Shown here: piece by piece, positions 1 to 7,295 of the stretch
Layout of the letters: every line of letters starts with the position of its first letter
How positions within the stretch are numbered: position 1 is the first letter of the stretch
Assembly (NCBI GenBank): GCA_029821235.1
Contig: JALGTT010000020.1
Span: 1-11,814 of the forward strand
Source: Candidatus Hebobacteria bacterium
GTDB lineage: Bacteria > Armatimonadota > Hebobacteria > Hebobacterales > Hebobacteraceae
Length of the DNA stretch: 11,814 nucleotides
Direction of reading: 5' to 3'
Program-made: the position numbers and the translations under genes
Notes under the pieces: model-generated
What the model was told of the DNA's origin: nothing
Seen by the model: only the letters and a program-made list of their open reading frames with translations
Database searches by the model: none

Positions 1-2519
1 CCGAGCTTCACCGCGGTCTCCATCAGTTTGCCCACGCCGTCCCGGTCCAGCGTCTGGAACGGGTTGACCGGCAGGATCTTGTCCTCCACGTACTTGAGGA
101 GGAACTTGCCCTCCGCGTCGTCTCGGGAGTACCCGAAGCAGGTCTGGGTGAGGTCATTGGTCCCGAAGGAGAAGAACTGCGCCTCGGCCGCGATCTGGTC
201 CGCGGTGAGCGCGGCGCGCGGGATCTCGATCATGGTCCCGAACTTGTAGTCCACCTTCACGCCCTTCTCTTTCATCACCTGCTTGGCCACCGGCTCCAGC
301 CGCTTGCGGATGAGACTGAGTTCGTTCACGTGGCCCACCAGCGGGATCATGATCTTCACGTGCACGTCCACCTTGCGCTTGGCGCAGTCGCAGGCGGCCT
401 CCATGATCGCCCTGGTCTGCATCTCCACGATCTCCGGCATCATGATGCTCAACCGGCAGCCGCGAAGCCCGAGCATGGGGTTCATCTCCCTCATGCTCTC
501 CACCGCGGCCAGCATCTCCCGCGCCTTCTTCAGCTTGCGCGGCTTGCCGCCCTTGCACTCCAGTTCCGTCACCTCGCGCAAGAGTTCGTCGTGATCGGGC
601 AGGAACTCGTGAAGAGGCGGGTCGATCAGCCGGATCACCACCGGCAGCCCGTCCATCGCCTCCAGCAGCCCGGTGAAGTCCGCACGCTGGAAGGGCAGCA
701 GTTCGTCGAGCGCCCGCTTCCGCTCCTCCGGCGTCTTGGCGAGGATCATGCGCTGGACGATGGGCAGCCGCTCCGTCTCCATGAACATGTGCTCGGTGCG
801 GCAGAGCCCGATTCCCTGGGCCCCGAATCCGCGGGCGCGCTGGGCGTCCCGCGGGTAGTCGGCGTTGGCCCACACCTCCAGCCGGCGGAACTTGTCCGCC
901 CATGACAGCAGGGTGGCGAGTTCCTTCTCCTTCTCCAGGTCCGGCTCGATGGTGGGGATGAGGCCGGCGAAGACCTCGCCCGTCGTGCCGTCGATGGAGA
1001 TGGGCTCTCCCTCCTTCAGCGCCTTGCCCTCCACCGAGAGCACCCGCTTCTCCTCGTCCACGTGAATCGCCTCACAGCCGGCCACACACGGCAGGCCCAG
1101 CCCCCGGGCGACCACCGCGGCATGGCTGGTGGCTCCGCCGCGGGCGGTGAGGATGCCCTTGGAGGCGAGCATTCCGTGCACGTCGTCCGGGGTGGTCTCC
1201 GGTCGCACCAGCACCACCGCCTGTCCCTTCTCGCCCGCCTCGGCGGCGCGGTCGGCGTTGAAGATGGCCGCGCCGGAGGCCGCGCCGGGGGAGGCGTTCA
1301 GGCCCTTCGCCAGCAGGCGCCCCTCCGCGATCGCCCGCTCCTTCTCCTTGGGGTCGAAGCCGGGCAGCAGCAATTGGTTGATCTGCTCCGGATCCACCCG
1401 CATCACCGCTTCCTGCCTGGAGATCAACTTCTCGTTGGCCATCTCCACCGCGATCCGCACCGCGGCGCGCGCGGTGCGCTTGCCCACGCGGCACTGGAGG
1501 ATGTAGAGCTTGCCGCGCTCGATGGTGAACTCGATGTCCATGGCATCGCGGTAGTGCTTCTCGATCCTGGTCGCCAGCCGCACGAACTCCCGATAGATGC
1601 GGGGGTTCTTCTTCTTCAGTTGGGCGATCTTGATGGGGGTGCGCACTCCGGCCACCACATCCTCGCCCTGGGCATTCATCAGGAACTCGCCGTAGATCAT
1701 CTTCTCCCCGGTCGCCACGTCCCGGGTGAAGGCGACGCCGGTGCCGGAGTCCTCCCCCATGTTCCCGAACACCATGGTCTGCACGTTGACCGCGGTGCCC
1801 AGGTCGTGCGGGATCTTATAGAAGTTGCGGTAGGCGACCGCCCGCGGGATGTTCCAGGAGTGGAAGACGGCGGTGATGGCGGTCTCCAACTGCTCCATGG
1901 GATCGGTGGGGAACTCCCGCTTCATTCTGCGCTTGAAGAAGGCCTTGTACTGCTTGACCAGTTCCTTCAGGTCGTCCGCGGTCAACTCGGTGTCCTGGGT
2001 CACGCCGCGCTTCTTCTTCATCGCGTCCATCATCTTGTCGAAGTGGGCACGCTCCAGGCCCAGCGCCACCGAGGAGAACATCATGATGAACCGGCGGTAC
2101 GCGTCATAGGCGAACCGCTCGTTACCGGTGAGGCGGATCATCCCCTGGAGCGTCTCGTCGTTCAGCCCCAGGTTGAGGATGGTCTCCATCATCCCGGGCA
2201 TGGACATCCTGGCGCCGGAGCGGACGGAAACCAGCAGCGGGTTCTTCGCGTCCCCGAACCCCTTGCCCGTCTCCTTCTCCACCTGCTTCATCGCCGTCCG
2301 CACCTCGTCCATCAGGCCGGGCGGCAGCTTCTTGCGCTTGAGGAACTCCATGCAGGTCTCGGTGGTGATGGTGAACCCGGGGGGGACGGGCAGACCGAGG
2401 TTGCTCATCTCGGCCAGGTTGGCGCCCTTGCCTCCCAGCAGGTCCCTCATCTCCTTGTTGCCCTCATGGAAGAGGTAGACTCGCTTCTTACGCCTCTTAG
2501 TCACGGACTTGGCAGCCAC
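1..2519 (-). CDS. ppdK: Pyruvate, phosphate dikinase (PPDK), C-terminus cut by window edge
   Basis: Cytoplasmic enzyme that reversibly interconverts pyruvate, ATP and phosphate with PEP, AMP and pyrophosphate, linking glycolysis and gluconeogenesis. Reading the minus strand gives 839 uninterrupted codons; the family is usually about 870-880 residues. The N-terminus carries the PPDK signature YLFHEGNKEM followed by GGKGANLAEM (ATP-grasp domain). The phosphohistidine domain has GGATSHAAVV with the swinging His at residue 466 and the regulatory-type Thr two residues before it. The PEP/pyruvate barrel shows LCRTEHMF and GTNDLTQ. The catalytic Cys (C831 in the Clostridium symbiosum enzyme) should fall just past the left edge. 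I chose the GTG start at 2519 because it gives an 11-residue extension before the conserved core and has AAAGGAG ten bases upstream; no ATG occurs before the conserved NKEM. It lies 170 bp after mazG, with its own candidate regulatory region. Confidence 0.96.
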   Translation of the reverse strand, partial: MAAKSVTKRRKKRVYLFHEGNKEMRDLLGGKGANLAEMSNLGLPVPPGFTITTETCMEFLKRKKLPPGLMDEVRTAMKQVEKETGKGFGDAKNPLLVSVRSGARMSMPGMMETILNLGLNDETLQGMIRLTGNERFAYDAYRRFIMMFSSVALGLERAHFDKMMDAMKKKRGVTQDTELTADDLKELVKQYKAFFKRRMKREFPTDPMEQLETAITAVFHSWNIPRAVAYRNFYKIPHDLGTAVNVQTMVFGNMGEDSGTGVAFTRDVATGEKMIYGEFLMNAQGEDVVAGVRTPIKIAQLKKKNPRIYREFVRLATRIEKHYRDAMDIEFTIERGKLYILQCRVGKRTARAAVRIAVEMANEKLISRQEAVMRVDPEQINQLLLPGFDPKEKERAIAEGRLLAKGLNASPGAASGAAIFNADRAAEAGEKGQAVVLVRPETTPDDVHGMLASKGILTARGGATSHAAVVARGLGLPCVAGCEAIHVDEEKRVLSVEGKALKEGEPISIDGTTGEVFAGLIPTIEPDLEKEKELATLLSWADKFRRLEVWANADYPRDAQRARGFGAQGIGLCRTEHMFMETERLPIVQRMILAKTPEERKRALDELLPFQRADFTGLLEAMDGLPVVIRLIDPPLHEFLPDHDELLREVTELECKGGKPRKLKKAREMLAAVESMREMNPMLGLRGCRLSIMMPEIVEMQTRAIMEAACDCAKRKVDVHVKIMIPLVGHVNELSLIRKRLEPVAKQVMKEKGVKVDYKFGTMIEIPRAALTADQIAAEAQFFSFGTNDLTQTCFGYSRDDAEGKFLLKYVEDKILPVNPFQTLDRDGVGKLMETAVKL

Positions 2520-2540
2520 GGTCAGACAACTCCTTTCGTG

Positions 2541-2555
2541 TCGTATCGTATCGTA
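2541..2555. repeat. TCGTA pentamer repeated three times in the PPDK leader
   Basis: Three perfect tandem copies of TCGTA lie just upstream of the AAAGGAG ribosome-binding site of the PPDK gene. They would be in its 5' untranslated region, where the mRNA reads as repeated TACGA. No function is evident. A short tandem repeat of this kind could vary in copy number and change leader length. Confidence 0.6.
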
Positions 2556-2622
2556 TGTTATTGCCCGCTGCGCTCACCCGCCACCGACCGCGGGTGCAGC
2601 CACAGGCCCGGTTACCGCCTTA

Positions 2623-2649
2623 TTGACATTTTCACCCCAAAAGTGTCAA
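2623..2649 (-). promoter_or_regulatory. 27-bp inverted repeat containing a candidate promoter for PPDK
   Basis: The arms TTGACATTTT and AAAGTGTCAA match as an inverted repeat at 9 of 10 positions around a 7-bp centre. On the minus strand the right arm supplies a perfect -35 hexamer, TTGACA (2649-2644). Seventeen bases later comes TCAATA (2626-2621), only a weak -10. The symmetry, A/T-rich inner arms and lack of GC pairing look more like a transcription-factor operator than a terminator. It lies about 100 bp upstream of the PPDK start, so it may be an operator and promoter for that gene. I cannot name the regulator. Confidence 0.45.
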
Positions 2650-2670
2650 CAACGGACGCCGCCGGCCCCC

Positions 2671-2690
2671 ATAGTGACACTTGGTGACAC
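2671..2690. repeat. Two GTGACAC direct repeats 10 bp apart near the mazG stop
   Basis: GTGACAC occurs at 2674-2680 and again at 2684-2690, exactly one helical turn apart. It shares the TGACA core with both arms of the inverted repeat at 2623-2649. That makes four TGACA/TGTCA half-sites in about 70 bp, beginning at the mazG stop codon and extending into the PPDK upstream region. Such phased half-sites are typical of cooperative regulator binding; this reading is inference. Confidence 0.4.
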
Positions 2691-3436
2691 TAACTCCGGC
2701 CCTCTTCCCCCGCCTCGCACCCGCCGCCGGTCGCCGCGGCCGAATGCGCGGACGTCATGCCGGCGATGAAGCGCCCCACTTCCTCCCGCAGGGCCTGTTC
2801 CGCGTCCACGCCTCGCAGGCGGGCCAGCTCGGCCGCGGCGAACAACAGCCGCCCGGCGGCGCCCTCGATCTCCTCGCTGTTTCCCGTCAGCAGGGAGCGC
2901 AGCGCCTCCTCCAGCATGGCCTGCGCGTCATCGCTGGCCCAGTCCCGCCCCGCGCGCCCGGCCTGCTTCTGGGCGGTCTGCGCGCGCGCCAGCGCGGGCA
3001 GGGCGCGGGGCACCTTCGCCATCTGCTCCTCGATCGTCTCCCCGCGCTCCCGGCGCTTCTGGGCCTCCCACTGGTCCACCACCGCCTCCGCGGTCTCGAT
3101 CACCTTGTCCCCGAAGACGTGCGGATGGCGAACCACCAACTTGTCCCGCAGGCCGCGCACCACATCATAGATGTCGAACCGGCCGGCCTCGGCCGCCAGT
3201 TGCGCGTGGAAGACCACCTGCAGCAACAAGTCTCCGAGTTCCTGCCGGAGACCGTCCCAATCCTCCGCGTCCACCGCCTCCAGGACCTCGTAGGTCTCCT
3301 CCAGCAGGCAGCGACGCAGGGAGCGATGGTCCTGTTCCCGGTCCCAGGGGCAGCCCTCGGGGCCGCGGAGCCGGGCCATGATCTCCACCAGTTCCGCGAA
3401 CACGTCCTCTCGCTCCGCGTCTGCCTTCGTGGTCAC
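2690..3436 (-). CDS. mazG: MazG nucleoside triphosphate pyrophosphohydrolase
   Basis: A 248-aa protein that should hydrolyse (d)NTPs to NMP and pyrophosphate, cleaning the nucleotide pool; E. coli MazG is 263 aa. It has the two-domain MazG layout. The N-terminal domain starts with LRGPEGCPWDREQ, then the metal ligands EETYE (E46, E47, E50) and ELGD (E66, D69). The second domain is recognisable from ALPALARAQTAQK and LLFAAAELARLRG. However, its metal sites are degraded: EExxE reads EEALR, and the expected ExxD reads AAGR. Start is GTG with AAGGGA six bases upstream; in-frame ATG codons lie inside the conserved domain. It follows the foldase gene by 73 bp and probably shares its transcript. There is no fused methylase domain as in Bacillus YabN. 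Confidence 0.93.
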   Translation of the reverse strand: MTTKADAEREDVFAELVEIMARLRGPEGCPWDREQDHRSLRRCLLEETYEVLEAVDAEDWDGLRQELGDLLLQVVFHAQLAAEAGRFDIYDVVRGLRDKLVVRHPHVFGDKVIETAEAVVDQWEAQKRRERGETIEEQMAKVPRALPALARAQTAQKQAGRAGRDWASDDAQAMLEEALRSLLTGNSEEIEGAAGRLLFAAAELARLRGVDAEQALREEVGRFIAGMTSAHSAAATGGGCEAGEEGRS

Positions 3437-3509
3437 AGCCGTTCCCTTTTCCCCACTCGCGTCTCGGAGCGCTCCATGCCGCGCCGGGGATAGCGCGGGC
3501 TCCGGATGC

Positions 3510-4790
3510 TCACTGCTTGTCCGGAGCCTTCTCGGTCTTTCCGTCCTCGGCGGGCTTCTCGCCGGTCGGAGGAGGGTTGATCTCTATCGGCGCCGACGAT
3601 GCGGCGGCCTTCTCCCTCGCCTCCCTCATCTCTCGCAACCGCTTGTATGCCTCCGCGAGATCCCGATAGCGCGCGGCGGGAATCTCGATCGAGGCATTGG
3701 CGCGCAGATTGTTGTAGAACTCATCCAGCCGATTCTGGAACTGAGGATCGCTGGTCATCCACTGCTCGATGAAATCGGCGTTGGCCTCCATGGTGAGTTC
3801 GTGTGGAGGGAAGTACTTTTCGACTTTCACCAACCGCCAGAAGGCGGGCTCCTCACCGTCATCGGTGACGCCGGAGGCGTTCATGGGCAGGGGTTTCGAG
3901 ATCTCCCCCGGCTTGAGGCTGAACAGCACCTTCTCCAGCTCCGGGTCGGGCGGATTCAGCTTTCCCTTCACCGCCCAGCCCACCATGCCCCCTCGGTCGC
4001 GCGTCATCGGCTGCAACGATTTCTCCTCCGCGATCTTGGCGAAGTCCGCTTCCTCGTCCGAGAGCAGTTGCTTGCGAATCGCCTCCGCCTCATCCTTCTT
4101 CGCCACCACGATCTGGCGATAGATCACCGCTTCGTTGTTGTGAGGAAGTTGGGCCAGGCGCTCCTTGTTGGCCTCGAAGAACTTCTGGCGGTCCTTCTCG
4201 GGGAGCACCAACTTGCCGGTGAGAATGCGCAGGCTCACGTGGTCCTTGTACTCCGCCTCGGTCTGGCCGGTCCTCGCGAGCCATTCCTCCAAGTCCATGC
4301 CGGTGCGCGCCAGGGTGTAGTCCGCGCTCTGCTGGACCCGCGCCTCCAGTTCCTCCGGAGATACGCTGACGCCGCGCTTCTGCGCCTCCTGTCTGATGAG
4401 TTGACCGAGGATGAGCGTATCCAGGGTCTGCTGGCCCAGCGTTTGGTTGTTGCCGGAGAGCATGCGGAAGTAGTAGTCGGCTCGTTGCATCAACTGACCG
4501 TACTCCTCGTCGGTCATGTTGATGTTGCGGCTGCCGAGTTCCTCCTGCACCAGTTGCAGCGCCACCATGGTCTCCATCTCGCGGCGCCAGGCCCCCGCAT
4601 CGGTCCTCTCCAGCGCCCGCCAAAGTTGCTGTTGGGTGATGGGGTGGTTGTTGACGCGGGCGACCACTTCCTCTTTCGTGCCGCGCCGACCGGTTAGCGA
4701 CCAGATCAACGCTGCCAGCAACACCAGCATGCCGACGTACGGCGCCCACTTCGCCACCAGCGACTTGGGCTGGGAAGGCTGTTCGCTCAT
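3510..4790 (-). CDS. Membrane-anchored SurA/PrsA-like parvulin-fold foldase or chaperone
   Basis: A 426-aa protein with a short basic cytoplasmic tail and one hydrophobic segment (about residues 14-32) that should anchor it with the rest outside the membrane. Residues 40-200 resemble the SurA/PrsA N-terminal chaperone domain (VVARVNNHPIT at its start, typical of the family). Residues 210-330 match a parvulin rotamase domain: DFAKIAEEKSLQP, then RGGMVGW and LFSLKPGEISKPL. The tail (about 390-426) is a Pro/Glu/Lys-rich low-complexity stretch. The usual active-site His positions (RHILV and GYHII in parvulins) read YRQIVV and FWRLVKV, so isomerase activity is doubtful and a holdase role is possible. 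The ATG has AAAGG seven bases upstream. It leads a probable operon with mazG. Specific naming as surA or prsA is not justified. Confidence 0.85.
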   Translation of the reverse strand: MSEQPSQPKSLVAKWAPYVGMLVLLAALIWSLTGRRGTKEEVVARVNNHPITQQQLWRALERTDAGAWRREMETMVALQLVQEELGSRNINMTDEEYGQLMQRADYYFRMLSGNNQTLGQQTLDTLILGQLIRQEAQKRGVSVSPEELEARVQQSADYTLARTGMDLEEWLARTGQTEAEYKDHVSLRILTGKLVLPEKDRQKFFEANKERLAQLPHNNEAVIYRQIVVAKKDEAEAIRKQLLSDEEADFAKIAEEKSLQPMTRDRGGMVGWAVKGKLNPPDPELEKVLFSLKPGEISKPLPMNASGVTDDGEEPAFWRLVKVEKYFPPHELTMEANADFIEQWMTSDPQFQNRLDEFYNNLRANASIEIPAARYRDLAEAYKRLREMREAREKAAASSAPIEINPPPTGEKPAEDGKTEKAPDKQ

Positions 4791-5033
4791 CGCTGTACCT
4801 TTCCGCGGCCGCGCCGCGCGGATCTAACCAACGGTCCTCATCCAGGGAGATCCGTCGGCGCCCACGGCCGCGCACCTCGGCCCGCGCGCCGCGCCGATAG
4901 CACCTGAAGGAGGTTCGCTGCAGGCCGCGCATGGGGCTGACTACATAGCGCAAACGGCCCGCCCGCTCCGCGGACAGGCCGCCCCGTTCCACGCCAAAGC
5001 GCGAAACCGGCATCGCAGCACAACCACTGCTGG
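4791..5033 (-). other. Long untranslated leader of the foldase gene
   Basis: From the promoter at 5034-5062 to the ATG at 4790 there are about 240 bases with no convincing gene. It is very GC-rich with several CG-rich self-complementary stretches near 4805-4820 and 4865-4895. Small reading frames exist but lack ribosome-binding sites or recognisable products. I do not recognise a riboswitch class. It may simply be a long leader. Confidence 0.4.
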
Positions 5034-5062
5034 ATTCTACCCCTCGCGCGGGCAAAAGTCAA
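5034..5062 (-). promoter_or_regulatory. Sigma70-type promoter for the foldase-mazG operon
   Basis: On the minus strand TTGACT (5062-5057) is followed after exactly 17 bases by TAGAAT (5039-5034). Each hexamer differs from consensus at one position. It sits just after the KaiC-like gene's stop codon and points towards the foldase start at 4790. This suggests that the foldase-mazG genes are transcribed independently of the merR-KaiC pair. Confidence 0.72.
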
Positions 5063-5086
5063 CGATTCCGCGGGGGCGGACCTCCG

Positions 5087-6463
5087 TCAGTTTACCACGA
5101 TCTCGATGAACGGCGGCTGTTGAATCTGCCGGATGGCGTAAACCGGCGTGCGCGCAGAGTTCACCGTCTTCTGCACCTGGAGAAAGGCGTAGCTTCCCTT
5201 CGTCCACACCCTCACGATTCCGTCCGCGGCCGTGCGGAGCTTCTCGAGTTGGTCGGGCACCACTGCGCCGGGGCTGACCACGCCGATCATCACCGCCCTT
5301 CTCTCTCGACAGCGCGAGGTCAGGTACGCGAGCGGGCGATATCCCTCGTCCGGGGGCAGCAACGATAGGAGTTCGGTGATGTCCACCTGCACCCGCGCGC
5401 GCCGGTCTCCGATCCGCTTGCACATGTGGTCCACCTGCGCGCGGAACTCCTCCCGTGCGAGCGGGCCCTCGCTCGCACGCGTTCCCCCCGGCCACAGCAT
5501 CAGCGCCTTCTCGCTCTTGATCGCCTTCTCCAGCCGTTCATCCTCTCCAGCCAGTTCCATCAGCATCCGCCAGCGCGAACCCGGTTCGCTCGCCGCCGCG
5601 ATCCGCAGGTAACTGTCACCGCTCTCAAGCGCCTCCCTGGCAAACCCGACGTCGAAGATGTCCTGGTTGATGCCCGAATCCACCTCCATCAGATAGAAAC
5701 TGCCATAGGGGATGCCGCCGCCGAGCAGTTCATCCAACTGCGGGATGCCCGTGGACACCGATTCCTCGAACCGGTACAGCGGCTCCTGGAACGGCGGCAG
5801 CACCGTGATGCCGCCCTTGGATACGGTGTAGAGGCTGGGGATGGCGATCTGCGGGCTGCCCCGGCTCTTGATCACCTCCACGAACCGCATGTGGTGGTTT
5901 CCCACATAGTCCCGGGTGAGCCGGACCACCGCGTCGGCCACGAATTCCTCCGGGCCGGTGCCTATCTCATCATGTTCCCCCAGTTCCTGAGTGAGCATGG
6001 TGGTGAGCATATCGCGCTTGAGGGCATTGATCAGCCCATAGGTCGCCTCGCGGAACCGAACATCATCGTTGACCACGCTTCTCAGGTTGGTGATGGAGTC
6101 GATCACCACCCGCCGCGCCCCGATCTCCCTCACCATCTCGCCCACCAGGCCGTTGTCCTGGATCACGTCCTGCTGAAGCACCTCGGGCGAGGTGAACATC
6201 ACCTTCAACTTGCCCTCCTCCTCAAGCGCGGGGAGGTCCCAGCCGAAACTCGCCGCGTCACGGTAGATGCGCTGGGGAAACTCCTCGAAGGTGATGAACA
6301 GACCGGGTTCCTGGTACTTGGTGATGCCGTTGTAGATGAACTGCATCCCAAGGCTGGTCTTGCCCGTTCCCGGGGCTCCCGCCACCAGGATCGCGTCTCC
6401 TCTCAGGAATCCTCCGTACAGCAACTGATCCAGCCCCGTAATGCCCGTCTTGACACGATCCAT
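5087..6463 (-). CDS. KaiC-like RecA-fold ATPase, one active and one degenerate domain
   Basis: A 458-aa cytoplasmic protein with two KaiC-type RecA domains. Domain 1 (about 1-225) begins with KTGITGLDQLLYGGF and has Walker A GAPGTGKT (29-36), the paired catalytic glutamates FEEF (E60, E61) and Walker B RRVVIDS (D122). Domain 2 (about 233-458) repeats the entry motif, STGIPQLDELLGGGIPYG. Where the P-loop should be it reads EVDSGINQDI, with no GxxxxGK(T/S), so it probably cannot bind ATP canonically. Such proteins are widespread outside cyanobacteria and mostly uncharacterised; a signalling or hexameric-switch role is inferred. There is no KaiA or KaiB nearby, so a circadian function is not implied. 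The ATG has GAGGAG seven bases upstream. It lies 64 bp after the merR gene on the same strand and is probably in its operon. Confidence 0.9.
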   Translation of the reverse strand: MDRVKTGITGLDQLLYGGFLRGDAILVAGAPGTGKTSLGMQFIYNGITKYQEPGLFITFEEFPQRIYRDAASFGWDLPALEEEGKLKVMFTSPEVLQQDVIQDNGLVGEMVREIGARRVVIDSITNLRSVVNDDVRFREATYGLINALKRDMLTTMLTQELGEHDEIGTGPEEFVADAVVRLTRDYVGNHHMRFVEVIKSRGSPQIAIPSLYTVSKGGITVLPPFQEPLYRFEESVSTGIPQLDELLGGGIPYGSFYLMEVDSGINQDIFDVGFAREALESGDSYLRIAAASEPGSRWRMLMELAGEDERLEKAIKSEKALMLWPGGTRASEGPLAREEFRAQVDHMCKRIGDRRARVQVDITELLSLLPPDEGYRPLAYLTSRCRERRAVMIGVVSPGAVVPDQLEKLRTAADGIVRVWTKGSYAFLQVQKTVNSARTPVYAIRQIQQPPFIEIVVN

Positions 6464-6527
6464 CCCCTGTCTCCTCGAGTTCTCGTTCTTGCCGATGGGT
6501 TACGCCCTGCTCATCCTGGTATGGTTC

Positions 6528-7181
6528 TCAACGGCGCCGCGCCGGTATGTAGCGGTACACATCTGCGCCGGGATAAGTGATCTTCTGAATGAACCTGCGT
6601 TGCTCCAGCAGGTTCAGGTCGTTCTGGACGGCCGAGACCTCTCTCCCCACCCGGAGGGCGATCTGACGCGCGGTGTTCACAGTATAGGGGTTGGCCTCCA
6701 GGAACGCTATCAGTTGTTCCAGCCCGGACAGAGAGGCGGCCATGCGCCCCAGGTCCCCACTCACCCGGTAGGTGCGCAGGCCCCGCCGAATGCGGCCGGC
6801 CAACTGCTCCAGTTTCTCGCTCTTCTGGCGGATCTCCTCACGAAGTTCCTCCGGCGGCCTTCCCGCTCTCTCCTCCCGCTGCCGGTCTCGCTCGGCCAGA
6901 AACGCGTCCGCCGCCGCCGCCGCCCCCTCCAGGCTGAAGCCCTGATCGAGAGCCTGTTTCACCAGGCAGACCTTCTCGATTGCCGCGAAATCGTAGGTGC
7001 GGCTCCCCTTCCGTTCTCGTGGCCGTACGATCCCCTTGTCTGTCCAGTACGACAGTTGCCGAATGGACACCCCACACAAATGCGCCGCCTGCCCGATCCC
7101 CAACTCCAGTCCCTTCAGCAGGCCGGCCAGGTCCACTGGCTGCAATGCTGATCTCCCCCGTTCGCGCACACTGCTTGCCAT
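6528..7181 (-). CDS. MerR-type transcription regulator with a C-terminal winged-helix-like domain
   Basis: A 217-aa DNA-binding protein. Residues 27-95 are a MerR helix-turn-helix and wing: IGQAAHLCGVSIRQLSYW, then TDKGIVRP and SRTYDFAAIEKV. Residues 95-135 are charged and probably helical or coiled-coil, as in MerR dimerisation. Residues 153-213 (NPYTVNTARQIALRVGRE, then LNLLEQRRFIQKI) look like a second, winged-helix DNA-binding or interaction domain. No cysteine cluster for metal sensing is seen. I chose the second of two close ATGs because AAAGGAG is seven bases before it but only one base before the ATG at 7187. It is followed by the KaiC-like gene and transcribed away from the radical SAM gene, so either is a plausible target or partner. 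Its ligand is unknown. Confidence 0.88.
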   Translation of the reverse strand: MASSVRERGRSALQPVDLAGLLKGLELGIGQAAHLCGVSIRQLSYWTDKGIVRPRERKGSRTYDFAAIEKVCLVKQALDQGFSLEGAAAAADAFLAERDRQREERAGRPPEELREEIRQKSEKLEQLAGRIRRGLRTYRVSGDLGRMAASLSGLEQLIAFLEANPYTVNTARQIALRVGREVSAVQNDLNLLEQRRFIQKITYPGADVYRYIPARRR

Positions 7182-7188
7182 CCTCATT

Positions 7189-7195
7189 CTCCTTT
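7189..7195 (-). promoter_or_regulatory. Ribosome-binding site that fixes the merR start
   Basis: AAAGGAG on the minus strand leaves one base before the ATG at 7187 but seven before the ATG at 7181. The latter is therefore the likely start, shortening the protein by two residues. Confidence 0.75.
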
Positions 7196-7252
7196 GCGTA
7201 AAGGGCTCGCTGCCCTCCCCCGAGGTAGCCCGAGCGCGCTACGGCGCTAGCC

Positions 7253-7261
7253 CAGGCCTGT
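7253..7261. promoter_or_regulatory. Candidate operator copy 1 (CAGGCCTGT)
   Basis: Nine bases, CAGGCCTGT, whose first eight form a perfect palindrome. It lies at or just after the expected transcription start of the merR-KaiC promoter. An identical copy lies 43 bp away at 7296-7304. A role as operator is inferred from position and repetition. Confidence 0.5.
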
Positions 7262-7264
7262 CGA

Positions 7265-7293
7265 AGGATAGCACAGCGTTGTGGGCGGGTCAA
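7265..7293 (-). promoter_or_regulatory. Promoter for merR-KaiC with extended -10
   Basis: On the minus strand TTGACC (7293-7288) and TATCCT (7270-7265) are separated by exactly 17 bases, and TGC immediately before the -10 gives an extended -10 element. Transcription should start near 7258, leaving a leader of about 75 bases before merR. The 17-bp spacer is normal; classical MerR-activated promoters have 19-20 bp, so this is not the usual MerR-twisted arrangement. Confidence 0.65.
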
Positions 7294-7295
7294 GA

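Noticed and set aside
2623..2649. Inverted repeat considered as the mazG terminator
   Set aside because: The stem is A/T-rich with an imperfect pair and no following T-run, and the -35 hexamer and TGACA pattern fit an operator better.
1062..2687. 541-codon open frame on the plus strand opposite PPDK
   Set aside because: It is antisense to a fully recognisable dikinase, has His/Leu/Gly-rich composition typical of GC-rich shadow frames, and matches no family I know.
4090..5055. 321-codon minus-strand frame starting in the foldase leader
   Set aside because: Most of it overlaps the foldase gene in another frame and its product is Arg/Gly-rich without motifs; the foldase has a good start and domain match.
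5087..6463. Circadian clock interpretation of the KaiC-like gene
   Set aside because: No kaiA or kaiB nearby, and the second domain lacks a P-loop; single-locus KaiC-like ATPases are common outside clocks.
5426..6580. 384-codon plus-strand frame opposite the KaiC-like gene
   Set aside because: Histidine- and arginine-rich shadow frame without motifs or a ribosome-binding site.
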